A stretch of 64,000 bases of DNA. It comes from Gudongella sp964575895. Lineage in GTDB: Bacteria > Bacillota > Clostridia > Tissierellales > Tissierellaceae. Numbering within the stretch: the first letter of the stretch is position 1; the number at the start of each line of letters is the position of its first letter. Of the stretch, positions 26,704 through 34,700 are shown one piece after another. A program made the position numbers and the translations under genes. The stretch is from the NCBI GenBank assembly GCA_964575895.1, contig CAZNTE010000013.1, positions 7,723 through 71,722 of the forward strand, written 5' to 3'. The notes under the pieces were generated by a model that worked only from the letters and a program-made list of their open reading frames with translations, ran no database searches and was not told the origin of the DNA.

Positions 26704-26733
26704 AGGATTGATAAGTATATATTATCAATCTTT
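26704..26733 (+). terminator. AT-rich hairpin between cupin and allC
   Basis: GATTGATAA (26706-26714) pairs with TTATCAATC (26722-26730), followed by TTT. The stem is weak, so it is an attenuator or an operator rather than a firm terminator. Confidence 0.45.
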
Positions 26734-26762
26734 ATTCTGTAATTTGGAAAGGGGTAGTTATA

Positions 26763-28004
26763 TTGGACTTAAGTAAGAGAAACAATTTAAAGGATGAAGT
26801 CTCTAATCTAATAGAAGAGTTGAGCCAGTATGGAAAGACTGAAAATAATGGAATAACAAGAACATTGTTTAGTGATATTTGGATGGAAACACAAAATTTC
26901 TTAGAGTCAGATATGGCAAAAAGAGGCTTTAAAACTAGGTTTGATGAAGTTGGTAATTTGTACGGTATGGTTAAAGGTACCGATAAATCAACTGAAACCA
27001 TTATGGTAGGATCTCATATAGATACTGTAGTTGGCGGGGGAAGACTTGACGGGCAGTTAGGCATAGTATCTGGAATCATAGCAATTGAAAAGTTGGTAGA
27101 GGAATTTGGACCTCCAAAAAAGAATCTGGAAGTTGTATCAATGGCTGAAGAAGAAGGAAGTAGGTTTCCATACACCTTCTGGGGATCTAAAAATATAGTA
27201 GGTAAAGTTTCAAAAGAAGAAGTTGAGAAACTAGTTGATCATGATGGCATAACATTTATTGATGCTATGAGAGAAAAAGGTTTTGATTTTAGAACAGAAG
27301 ATTCCATCATCAGAGATGACATAAAAGCCTATTTAGAGCTTCATATTGAACAAGGTGGTGTTCTAGAAAAAGAAGGAAAATCGATAGGACTAGTTAATAG
27401 CATTGTTGGGCAAAAAAGATTTCTAATAGAGGTCGAAGGAGAATCAAATCATGCTGGTACAACACCTATGAGTTATAGAAGAGACTCATTACACGGTGCT
27501 GCAAAAATGATTGATTCAATTATTGAACTTAGCAAGGAATATGGAGATCCTTTAGTAGCAACAGTTGGTAGATTAGATGTAGTCCCTAATACAAGTAACG
27601 TTGTTCCAGGAAAAGTTGTATTTTCGGTTGATACAAGACATACAAATAATGAAGTAGTGAGTGATTTTATTAGTAAATTTAAGGCATCAATTGAGTCAAT
27701 AGCTAATGAGATGAACTTAAAAATTAAGATAGATCAATACATGGATGGATATCCAGTCCCTATGGATGAAGACCTTATAAACAAGATGGAGAAAATTTGT
27801 CTTGCAAAAGAGTTAGATTATAAAATAATGCATAGTGGTGCGGGTCACGATGCACAAATCTTTGCCCCTAAAATACCAACAGCTTTAATTTTTGTTCCAA
27901 GTAGGAAAGGAATCAGTCATAGTTACTTGGAGTTCACAGATCCAGAAGATTATGTTTGTGGAGTGGAACTTCTGAAAGAAATGTTCTATGATCTAGCTTA
28001 TTAA
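26763..28004 (+). CDS. allC: Allantoate amidohydrolase (M20 family)
   Basis: 413 residues, amidase/hydantoinase branch of the M20 metallopeptidases. Metal-ligand motifs are GSHIDTV (His85), LDGQLG (Asp96), AEEEGSRF, LELHIEQGG (His194) and SHSYLE at the C-terminus. It hydrolyses allantoate to ureidoglycine, CO2 and ammonia. N-carbamoyl-amino-acid hydrolases are close relatives, but the ureide setting favours AllC. The start is TTG with AAAGGGG 8-9 bases upstream. Confidence 0.9.
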   Translation: MDLSKRNNLKDEVSNLIEELSQYGKTENNGITRTLFSDIWMETQNFLESDMAKRGFKTRFDEVGNLYGMVKGTDKSTETIMVGSHIDTVVGGGRLDGQLGIVSGIIAIEKLVEEFGPPKKNLEVVSMAEEEGSRFPYTFWGSKNIVGKVSKEEVEKLVDHDGITFIDAMREKGFDFRTEDSIIRDDIKAYLELHIEQGGVLEKEGKSIGLVNSIVGQKRFLIEVEGESNHAGTTPMSYRRDSLHGAAKMIDSIIELSKEYGDPLVATVGRLDVVPNTSNVVPGKVVFSVDTRHTNNEVVSDFISKFKASIESIANEMNLKIKIDQYMDGYPVPMDEDLINKMEKICLAKELDYKIMHSGAGHDAQIFAPKIPTALIFVPSRKGISHSYLEFTDPEDYVCGVELLKEMFYDLAY

Positions 28005-28180
28005 AAGTGTTAGATAGATTTTCAGAACTATAATTTATAATAACACTAAGAGTCAGATGATAGAAAATGAAACGAGCTTAATAAGAATAATTTTGACCAA
28101 GGGGGTGCTAAAAATAGTATAAAATCTATTGGAATTATTCTATAGTTAAGGAAAAATTATGTCTGGAGAGGAGAGAAATC

Positions 28181-29455
28181 ATGTCTATTACGAAGAAAAA
28201 AACTTTATCTATTACATCGCAAATAGTATTAGCCAGTGCACTTGCATTGATTCTAGGGTCTCTAATAGGAGAGCCAATGAAAAACATACAGTTTATTGGT
28301 ACAATCTGGTTAAGATTGATTCAAATGTCTATTATAGCATTGATAATGACATCTGTAGCGGGAGCAATTGGAAGCATAGGTGGTTCTGGAGCTGGAAAAC
28401 TAAGTTTTCACACCTTTAAGTACATAATTTCATTTACTTTTATATCAGCATTCATTGGATTGGGTCTTGCTTTACTAATCCAACCAGGAGTTGGAATAAA
28501 CATAACTACAGGACTTGAAACAACAGAAAGTACTTTGGGATCAGTTTCAATTATTGATACAATAGTAAACTTTGTACCAACTAATATATTTGCAGCAATG
28601 AGCCAAGGAGCAACAGTACAAGCTATAGTATTTTCACTTTTATTCGGTTTAGCTGCTGGTAAATATGCTCAAATTACTGGAAGAGATAATATCTTGTCAT
28701 TTTTAAAAGATGTAAATGGAGTAGTTCTCCAAATTATTGAGATGGTTATGAAGTTTGCACCTATAGGAATTTTTGCTCTTTTGGGAGGAGTTGCAGCAAC
28801 TACAGGATTCGATGTTATCATGCCTATGATTAAGTTCTTAATGGCACTTTTAATTGCAGATCTTATAATGTTTGCACTATACATACCTTATACAGCAGTT
28901 AGAGTTGGTGTTAATCCACTTAAGATGCCTAAGAAGTTTGCTAAAATGTCTATCATGGCATTAACTATTACTTCAAGTGCAATTTGCCTTCCAACTAAGA
29001 TGGAAGACTCAGTTACTAAGTTTGGTGTTAGTAGAAAAGTTGCTGACTTTACAGGACCTATTACTATGACCATGAATAGTTCAGGGGCAGTTGCATGCTA
29101 TGTTTTAGCAATTTTATTTATGGCACAGTCTACTGGAACTGTACTAACTACAGTAGAAATGATGACAGGAGTTTTACTTGCAGCAATGATGACAATGGGA
29201 ACAATAGTAGTACCAGGTGGTTCAGTTGTAGTTTATACTTTCTTCGCCACAACATTGGGATTACCAATGGAAAGTATAGCAATCCTAATTGGAATAGACT
29301 GGTTTGCAGGAATGCTTAGAACTATTATGAACGTTGACATCGATGTTTTAATAGCTATGTTGGTATCAAAAGATCTTAATGAATTTAATTACGATGTATA
29401 CAATGAGAAAGTGGTAGTTGAGTATAAGAATGCTGTTGAAGTAGGCACTGTATAG
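28181..29455 (+). CDS. Dicarboxylate/amino acid:cation symporter (DAACS)
   Basis: 424 residues, about 8 membrane spans plus re-entrant loops of the glutamate/dicarboxylate carrier fold. Short polar linkers such as TMNSSGAVACY fit the family substrate-binding region. It lies between allC and pucG, so it may import a ureide acid such as allantoate; substrate assignment is inference. A second member of the family is at 50115. Confidence 0.85.
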   Translation: MSITKKKTLSITSQIVLASALALILGSLIGEPMKNIQFIGTIWLRLIQMSIIALIMTSVAGAIGSIGGSGAGKLSFHTFKYIISFTFISAFIGLGLALLIQPGVGINITTGLETTESTLGSVSIIDTIVNFVPTNIFAAMSQGATVQAIVFSLLFGLAAGKYAQITGRDNILSFLKDVNGVVLQIIEMVMKFAPIGIFALLGGVAATTGFDVIMPMIKFLMALLIADLIMFALYIPYTAVRVGVNPLKMPKKFAKMSIMALTITSSAICLPTKMEDSVTKFGVSRKVADFTGPITMTMNSSGAVACYVLAILFMAQSTGTVLTTVEMMTGVLLAAMMTMGTIVVPGGSVVVYTFFATTLGLPMESIAILIGIDWFAGMLRTIMNVDIDVLIAMLVSKDLNEFNYDVYNEKVVVEYKNAVEVGTV

Positions 29456-29570
29456 TTTATTATTCAACGATATTTAGCTACACCAATAAAATAAGTCAAG
29501 AAAAGTGTACTAAATATAGATATTATAAAATCAAATTATGTGTTATATATAAATCTGCATAAACTATCCA

Positions 29571-29610
29571 AAAACCCACTTAGGTTCCTTAAGCCAAGTG
29601 GGTTTTCCCT
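29571..29610 (+). terminator. Terminator after the DAACS symporter
   Basis: AAAACCCACTT (29571-29581) pairs with AAGTGGGTTTT (29596-29606). The rest of the roughly 300-base gap before pucG (29456-29755) shows only AT-rich DNA. Confidence 0.88.
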
Positions 29611-29755
29611 TTATACTTAATTGTCTAGAACTTCCATAAAAAAATGTATACTTTAGCAACTATTGATAGTTATTTCTTGATAAAAATATAAGAAAATAGT
29701 AATAGAGGATAGTGGGAGCTGCAAGTGCCAAGCTCACATATAAGGAGGAAAATTT

Positions 29756-30964
29756 ATGTATAAAGAATTGGTAATACCACAAAGGACAATCATGACTCCA
29801 GGTCCAGTAGAAGCAGATCCAAGAGTACTTAGAGTAATGAGTGCACCTATACTTGGTCAGTACGATCCTGATTTTTTAAAAATTATGGATGAAGTACAAG
29901 ACTTGTTAAGGTATACATTTCAAACTGAAAACCAGCAAACATTTGTTGTTGATGGAACGGCCAGAGCCGGAATAGAAGCAGTATTATCAGGGATTATTGA
30001 AAAGGGAGATAAGGTTTATGTTCCCATATTTGGTAGATTTGGGCACTTATTAACGGAAATATCCAAAAGAGCAGGAGGAGATGTCCACACTACTGAGATT
30101 GAGTGGGGAACAACATATTCCTTCCATCAACTAAAAAAAGAGATTGATGAGTTTCAACCTAAAGTTGTTGCAATAGTTCATGGTGAAACCTCCACTGGTA
30201 GAATGCAGTCACTAAAGGAATTAGGACACTATTGTAGAGAGAAGGATATTCTACTTGTAGTGGATTCAGTGGCTACACTAACAGGCACAGAGTTTAAAAC
30301 AGATGAGTGGAAGATAGATGCAGTAATAGCAGGAACCCAGAAATGTCTTTCGGTTCCAACTGGTATGGCTCCATTAACATATAATGATAGAGTAGAAAAG
30401 ATTCTTAAAGAGAGAAGAAAAATCGAGCAAGGTCTTGATAAGGACTCCTTTAATGATAGGATGATATCTACAAACTATTTAGACTTGAGTCAAATACAAG
30501 AATATTGGTCACCAAAGAGGCTTAATCACCATACAGAAGCAACATCAATGCTTTATGCCTTAAGAGAAGGTCTTAGGATAATCAAGGAAGAAAGTCTTGA
30601 AGAAAGAATAAAAAGACATAAATATAATGAAAAAGCACTGGTTGAGGGATTAAAGGCCATGGGTCTTGAAATCTTTGGAGAGGAATTTGACAAGGTTCCA
30701 ACAGTTACCTGTGTAATGGTTCCAGAAGGTGTTGTGGAGTCAGAAGTTAGACTTGAAATGATCAAGAACTTTAGTGTCGAAATAGCTGCTGCTTTTGGTC
30801 CATTGACTGGAAAGCTTTGGAGAATTGGTTCGATGGGATATAGTTGCAGGAAGGAAAATGTACTTAGAGTTCTTTCAGCACTTGAAGCTACCCTTATTAG
30901 AAAAGGAGTTTGTGTAAATAGAGGAGAGGCATTACAAGCAGCTTTAAATATATACGAAGTGTAA
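29756..30964 (+). CDS. pucG: (S)-ureidoglycine-glyoxylate aminotransferase PucG
   Basis: 402 residues, class V PLP aminotransferase. GPVEADPRVL and VDGTARAGIEAV are at the N-terminus and the PLP lysine lies in AGTQKCLSVPTG (about 200). Members are alanine-, serine- or ureidoglycine-glyoxylate transaminases. The purine setting favours PucG, which transfers the amino group of ureidoglycine to glyoxylate, giving glycine and oxalurate. A strong AAGGAGG precedes the ATG. Confidence 0.85.
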   Translation: MYKELVIPQRTIMTPGPVEADPRVLRVMSAPILGQYDPDFLKIMDEVQDLLRYTFQTENQQTFVVDGTARAGIEAVLSGIIEKGDKVYVPIFGRFGHLLTEISKRAGGDVHTTEIEWGTTYSFHQLKKEIDEFQPKVVAIVHGETSTGRMQSLKELGHYCREKDILLVVDSVATLTGTEFKTDEWKIDAVIAGTQKCLSVPTGMAPLTYNDRVEKILKERRKIEQGLDKDSFNDRMISTNYLDLSQIQEYWSPKRLNHHTEATSMLYALREGLRIIKEESLEERIKRHKYNEKALVEGLKAMGLEIFGEEFDKVPTVTCVMVPEGVVESEVRLEMIKNFSVEIAAAFGPLTGKLWRIGSMGYSCRKENVLRVLSALEATLIRKGVCVNRGEALQAALNIYEV

Positions 30965-30970
30965 AATTAG

Positions 30971-31004
30971 ACCCCCATATACTGGATACTTAGTATATGG
31001 GGGT
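30971..31004. terminator. Bidirectional terminator between pucG and the P-type ATPase gene
   Basis: ACCCCCATATACT pairs perfectly with AGTATATGGGGGT around an 8-base loop, between convergent genes. Confidence 0.92.
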
Positions 31005-31012
31005 AAATTTAT

Positions 31013-33715
31013 TTATTTATTCTTTAATATTTTTGGAGCTATTATCTTAGTTAATTCTCCAACAATTAGAGGAATGAATGCAAAGCTTAAAACTATTTGC
31101 CAATCTTTAAATCCTAAAGAGAAGGTATAGAATATGTCGTGAAGGAAAGGAATATATAAAACTCCTAACATCAGCATGAATGCTCCCAATGTTGCATATA
31201 CCATCGACTTGTTACTAAAGAATCCTATTTTAAATAGAGTATATTTTTGTGACCTGCTAGAGTAAGCTCTTAAAAGTTCAGCTGTAATCAAAGTAGTGAA
31301 TGTTATTGTTCTAGCATGCAATAAGTCATCAATACCATAATAATTAAGTGCTGTTACATATGCTAATAATGCTGCTCCACCAACTGCTAAACTTTGGAAC
31401 ATTACACCAAACAACATGGGTTTATCTAAAATAGCCTCATTTGGATCTCTAGGTTTTTGGTTCATAATATCAGGTTCCCCTTTTTCAACACCCAGTGCAA
31501 GTGCAGGGAAACTATCAGTTACTAAATTAAGCCAAAGTAGCTGAATAGGAAGTAGTGGAACTGGTAGGTTTAAGAAGATAATACTTACAGCCACCAGAAT
31601 TATTTCGCCTATATTACATGATAGGAGGAAATAAACGAATTTTTTGATATTGCTAAATATTATTCTACCTTCCTCAACAGCAGCTACTATACTAGCAAAA
31701 TTATCATCAGTTAGGATCATTTCTGCTGTATTCTTAGCAACATCTGTACCAGTAATACCCATGGAAACTCCAATATCAGCTTTCTTTATTGCAAGGGCAT
31801 CGTTGACACCATCACCAGTCATGGCAGCAATATCTCCATTAGCCTTTAAAGCAGTTACTATTCTTACCTTATGTTCTGGTGATACCCTAGCAAATACTTT
31901 AGTATTTTTCACAACTTCTTGTAGTTCTTCATCGCTAATATTATTAATATTATCTCCCATCATTGCTTGACTTTCATCTTCTGCCATTCCAAGGTCTTTT
32001 GCTATGGCAAATGCTGTTTCTTTATAATCTCCAGTAATCATTATGGTATTAATACCTGCATTCTTACATAACCTGATGGCCTCCTTGGCTTCAGGCCTAG
32101 GGGGATCTATCATACCAGTAAGTCCAACAAAAATCATATCTACTTCATTTGTTTCAGGAGATGGATTTTCTGGAAGTTCTTTATACTCTCTATAAGCTAT
32201 AGCTAAAACTCTCAAGGCTGATTTTGAGAACTCGCTATTTTGGTTTATAGCCTTATTTCTTAACTCATCTGTAAATTCTAGAATTTGGCCATCCATTAAT
32301 ATTTTATTACATCTATCAATTATAATATCTGGAGCACCCTTTGTGAATGAAACTACTTCATTTCCATCCGGGACTTTGTGAAATGTAGTCATCATCTTTC
32401 TAGTGGAATCGAAAGGGATTTCTTCTATTCTCTTATAACTAGAATTTAAGTCTAATGAACTTAAACCAGCTTTTTCCGATAGAGTTACCAGAGCACCTTC
32501 TGTGGGATCTCCAATTATCTTATACTGTTCTCCAACTTTTTCTAACTTGGCATCATTTACAAGGGCAGCTATAGTTAGTAATACATTTAGACTGCCTTGT
32601 AATTTTGGATCGATTATCTGATCTTCCACCTTGAAATCCCCTTCTGGGGCGTAACCATTACCTTCAACCTCAACAATTGTATCGTTGGTATAGACTTTTA
32701 CAACGGTCATTTCGTTTTGGGTTAGGGTCCCGGTTTTGTCTGTACAAATAACTGATGTAGCTCCTAAAGTTTCCACTGCTAGTAGTTTCTTAACAATTGC
32801 ATTTCTCTCGACCATTTTATTCATACCAATAGCTAGTACAATAGTAACTATTGCTGGTAGTCCTTCAGGTATAGCTGCAACAGCTAGACTTATAGATACC
32901 ATGAACATCTCAAGAACTTCTCTTCCTTGTAGAATACCAATTCCAAAAACTGCAAGACAGATAGCTATTGTAGTAATACCTAGTACTTTACCTAGCTTAT
33001 TAAGCTTATTTTGTAGAGGAGTACTCTCATCCTCTATTGTCTGAATCATTGAGGCTATTTTGCCAATTTCAGTACCATGACCTGTTTCTACTACTACACC
33101 TTTACCTCTTCCATAAGTAATTATTGTGCTCATATATGCCATGTTGTGTCTATCTCCAAGGGATACTTCCGTATCAAAGGATTCATTGGCATTTTTTTCA
33201 ACTGGTACTGATTCTCCAGTTAGGGATGCTTCTTCAACCTTTAAATTAGAACTTTCGATCAATCTTATATCTGCAGGTATAATATCTCCAGCATCTAGTA
33301 TTACTATGTCCCCAGGAACTATATTAGAAGAAGGAATCTCCTCTGCATGTCCATCTCTTATTACCTTAGCTGTTGGGGAAGCCATCTTTTTTAGGGCTTC
33401 TAGTGCTTTTTCAGCTTTTCCTTCCTGGTAAATTCCAAGCAGGGCATTTACTATTACTATAGCCATGATCACTATAGCATCCTTAACTTCTCCTACAAAT
33501 ACTGAAACAGCAGCGGCTGACATAAGAATGATTATTAGAAAATCTGAAAACTGGGCTATGACTTTTTTAAGGAAACTCTTTCCTTCTTCCTCTTTTAGTT
33601 CATTTGGACCATATTTTTCTAAACGTTCCTTTACAGACTCATAACTTAAGCCAACATTGCTATTTGATGATAAATCTTTCAAGACTTCCTCATTACTCTT
33701 CTGATACCAATCCAT
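31013..33715 (-). CDS. P2A-type cation ATPase (Ca2+/Mn2+ exporter)
   Basis: 900 residues. N-terminal cation ATPase domain, TGES, IPEGLPA in M4, phosphorylation site DKTGT, and GDGVND hinge. SERCA-like ion ligands are conserved: M5 NIGE and M6 NLVTDS. It exports divalent cations using ATP. Because the gene is preceded by a yybP-ykoY (Mn2+) riboswitch, Mn2+ export is likely, alone or with Ca2+. ATG 33715 follows GAAGGAAGGG. Confidence 0.93.
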   Translation of the reverse strand: MDWYQKSNEEVLKDLSSNSNVGLSYESVKERLEKYGPNELKEEEGKSFLKKVIAQFSDFLIIILMSAAAVSVFVGEVKDAIVIMAIVIVNALLGIYQEGKAEKALEALKKMASPTAKVIRDGHAEEIPSSNIVPGDIVILDAGDIIPADIRLIESSNLKVEEASLTGESVPVEKNANESFDTEVSLGDRHNMAYMSTIITYGRGKGVVVETGHGTEIGKIASMIQTIEDESTPLQNKLNKLGKVLGITTIAICLAVFGIGILQGREVLEMFMVSISLAVAAIPEGLPAIVTIVLAIGMNKMVERNAIVKKLLAVETLGATSVICTDKTGTLTQNEMTVVKVYTNDTIVEVEGNGYAPEGDFKVEDQIIDPKLQGSLNVLLTIAALVNDAKLEKVGEQYKIIGDPTEGALVTLSEKAGLSSLDLNSSYKRIEEIPFDSTRKMMTTFHKVPDGNEVVSFTKGAPDIIIDRCNKILMDGQILEFTDELRNKAINQNSEFSKSALRVLAIAYREYKELPENPSPETNEVDMIFVGLTGMIDPPRPEAKEAIRLCKNAGINTIMITGDYKETAFAIAKDLGMAEDESQAMMGDNINNISDEELQEVVKNTKVFARVSPEHKVRIVTALKANGDIAAMTGDGVNDALAIKKADIGVSMGITGTDVAKNTAEMILTDDNFASIVAAVEEGRIIFSNIKKFVYFLLSCNIGEIILVAVSIIFLNLPVPLLPIQLLWLNLVTDSFPALALGVEKGEPDIMNQKPRDPNEAILDKPMLFGVMFQSLAVGGAALLAYVTALNYYGIDDLLHARTITFTTLITAELLRAYSSRSQKYTLFKIGFFSNKSMVYATLGAFMLMLGVLYIPFLHDIFYTFSLGFKDWQIVLSFAFIPLIVGELTKIIAPKILKNK

Positions 33716-33764
33716 TGTAATCCCTTCCTTCATTTAGGCTTAATATAAGTATACCCAAAAATAA

Positions 33765-33807
33765 TAAAAAAAGACTTTTGTCTAAATGTAAATTAAGACA
33801 AAAGTCT
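33765..33807 (-). terminator. Riboswitch expression-platform terminator
   Basis: A 12-bp perfect stem (33772-33783 with 33796-33807), then a run of seven T's on the minus strand, about 50 bases upstream of the ATPase start. Confidence 0.88.
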
Positions 33808-33885
33808 CGCTTCCTGTAATAGGTTGGCAGCCGGGATATACCGTAATGACGACTGCGCATTTTTAAGCTACTCCCCTTTGATGAA
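33768..33885 (-). ncRNA. yybP-ykoY manganese riboswitch
   Basis: On the minus strand the leader of the ATPase carries the conserved GGGGAGUAGC (33876-33867), a CGTCATTACGGTAT arm, CCCGGCTGCC and GAAGCGAGAC. This order is characteristic of yybP-ykoY RNAs, which bind Mn2+ and commonly control Mn2+ exporters. The aptamer's 3' strand runs into a terminator hairpin (AGACTTTTGTCT with its complement, 33772-33807) followed by T's, so Mn2+ binding would be expected to prevent termination. Confidence 0.9.
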
Positions 33886-33888
33886 TAT

Positions 33889-33917
33889 ATTATATTCCTA
33901 TCAATACAATAAATCAA
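33889..33917 (-). promoter_or_regulatory. Promoter of the riboswitch-ATPase transcript
   Basis: Minus-strand -35 TTGATT (33917-33912), 17-base spacer, -10 TATAAT (33894-33889), just upstream of the aptamer. Confidence 0.75.
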
Positions 33918-33942
33918 GGATATTTAGTAAAGACCAAAATAA

Positions 33943-33971
33943 TTGACTTATCTCTTAGATTAAGAGATAAT
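33943..33971 (+). promoter_or_regulatory. walR promoter with inverted repeat in the spacer
   Basis: -35 TTGACT (33943-33948), 17-base spacer, -10 GATAAT (33966-33971). A 9-bp perfect inverted repeat, TTATCTCTT (33948-33956) with AAGAGATAA (33962-33970), occupies the spacer. It is a likely operator, but the binding protein is unknown. Confidence 0.65.
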
Positions 33972-34006
33972 TTAGTAAACATTCTAAATAAGATGGAGTG
34001 ATAAAA

Positions 34007-34699
34007 ATGAGTGAAAAAGTACTAGTTGTTGACGATGAAAAAGCCATTGCAGATATAATAAAATACAATTTAGAAAAAGAAGGTTATCAGGTAGACTTGG
34101 CATTTGATGGGGAAGAGGCTCTTGAAAAGATAAAAATCAGCGAACCTCATCTGTTGGTTTTAGATATAATGATGCCTAAGAAGGATGGATTTCAAGTATT
34201 AAAAGAGATAAGACCATTCTTTAAATTTCCAATAATCATTTTAACTGCAAAGGAAGAAGAAGTTGATAAAGTATTAGGACTTGAATTAGGCGCAGATGAT
34301 TATATGGTTAAACCCTTTAGCATGAGAGAATTAGTTGCTAGAGTAAAGGCAAATTTGAGAAGATTAGATTATGATATAAGTCAATTAGGCAGCAACAAAG
34401 AAGTTACTTCGACTGATTTAGAAATTGATTTAAATCGATATGAGGTTAGAAAATCTGGAACAGTTATTGAATTAACTTTAAGAGAATTTGAACTATTGAA
34501 ATTCTTAGCATTAAGCCCTGAACAGGTTTTTACAAGGGAGCAACTTTTAGAAAAAGTATGGGGATACGAGTACTTTGGAGATATAAGGACAGTGGATGTA
34601 ACAGTTAGAAGACTTAGAGAGAAAATTGAGGATGATTCAGGTGATTTTAAGTATATCCTTACAAAACGAGGGGTAGGCTATTACTTCAGGAGGGGGTAG
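34007..34699 (+). CDS. walR: Response regulator WalR
   Basis: 230 residues, OmpR/PhoB family. Receiver domain with phospho-acceptor Asp in LVLDIMMPKK (about 53), GADDYMVKPF, and a C-terminal winged helix (about 130-230; LTLREFELLKFLA). WalR governs cell-wall hydrolase genes. ATG 34007 is chosen over GTG 33998, which sits in the ribosome site. walK follows by 1 base. Confidence 0.95.
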   Translation: MSEKVLVVDDEKAIADIIKYNLEKEGYQVDLAFDGEEALEKIKISEPHLLVLDIMMPKKDGFQVLKEIRPFFKFPIIILTAKEEEVDKVLGLELGADDYMVKPFSMRELVARVKANLRRLDYDISQLGSNKEVTSTDLEIDLNRYEVRKSGTVIELTLREFELLKFLALSPEQVFTREQLLEKVWGYEYFGDIRTVDVTVRRLREKIEDDSGDFKYILTKRGVGYYFRRG

Positions 34700-34700
34700 G

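Noticed and set aside
28018..28032. Possible CodY box (GATTTTCAGAACTAT)
   Set aside because: Four mismatches to the 15-base consensus, too weak in AT-rich DNA.
29712..29737. Hairpin-like GTGGGAGCT...AGCTCAC before pucG
   Set aside because: Needs a 2-base bulge and gives only short arms; not convincing as a regulatory RNA.
33693..33917. Minus-strand 74-codon frame across the ATPase leader
   Set aside because: It lies over the riboswitch and terminator; no ribosome site, RNA structure explains the sequence better.
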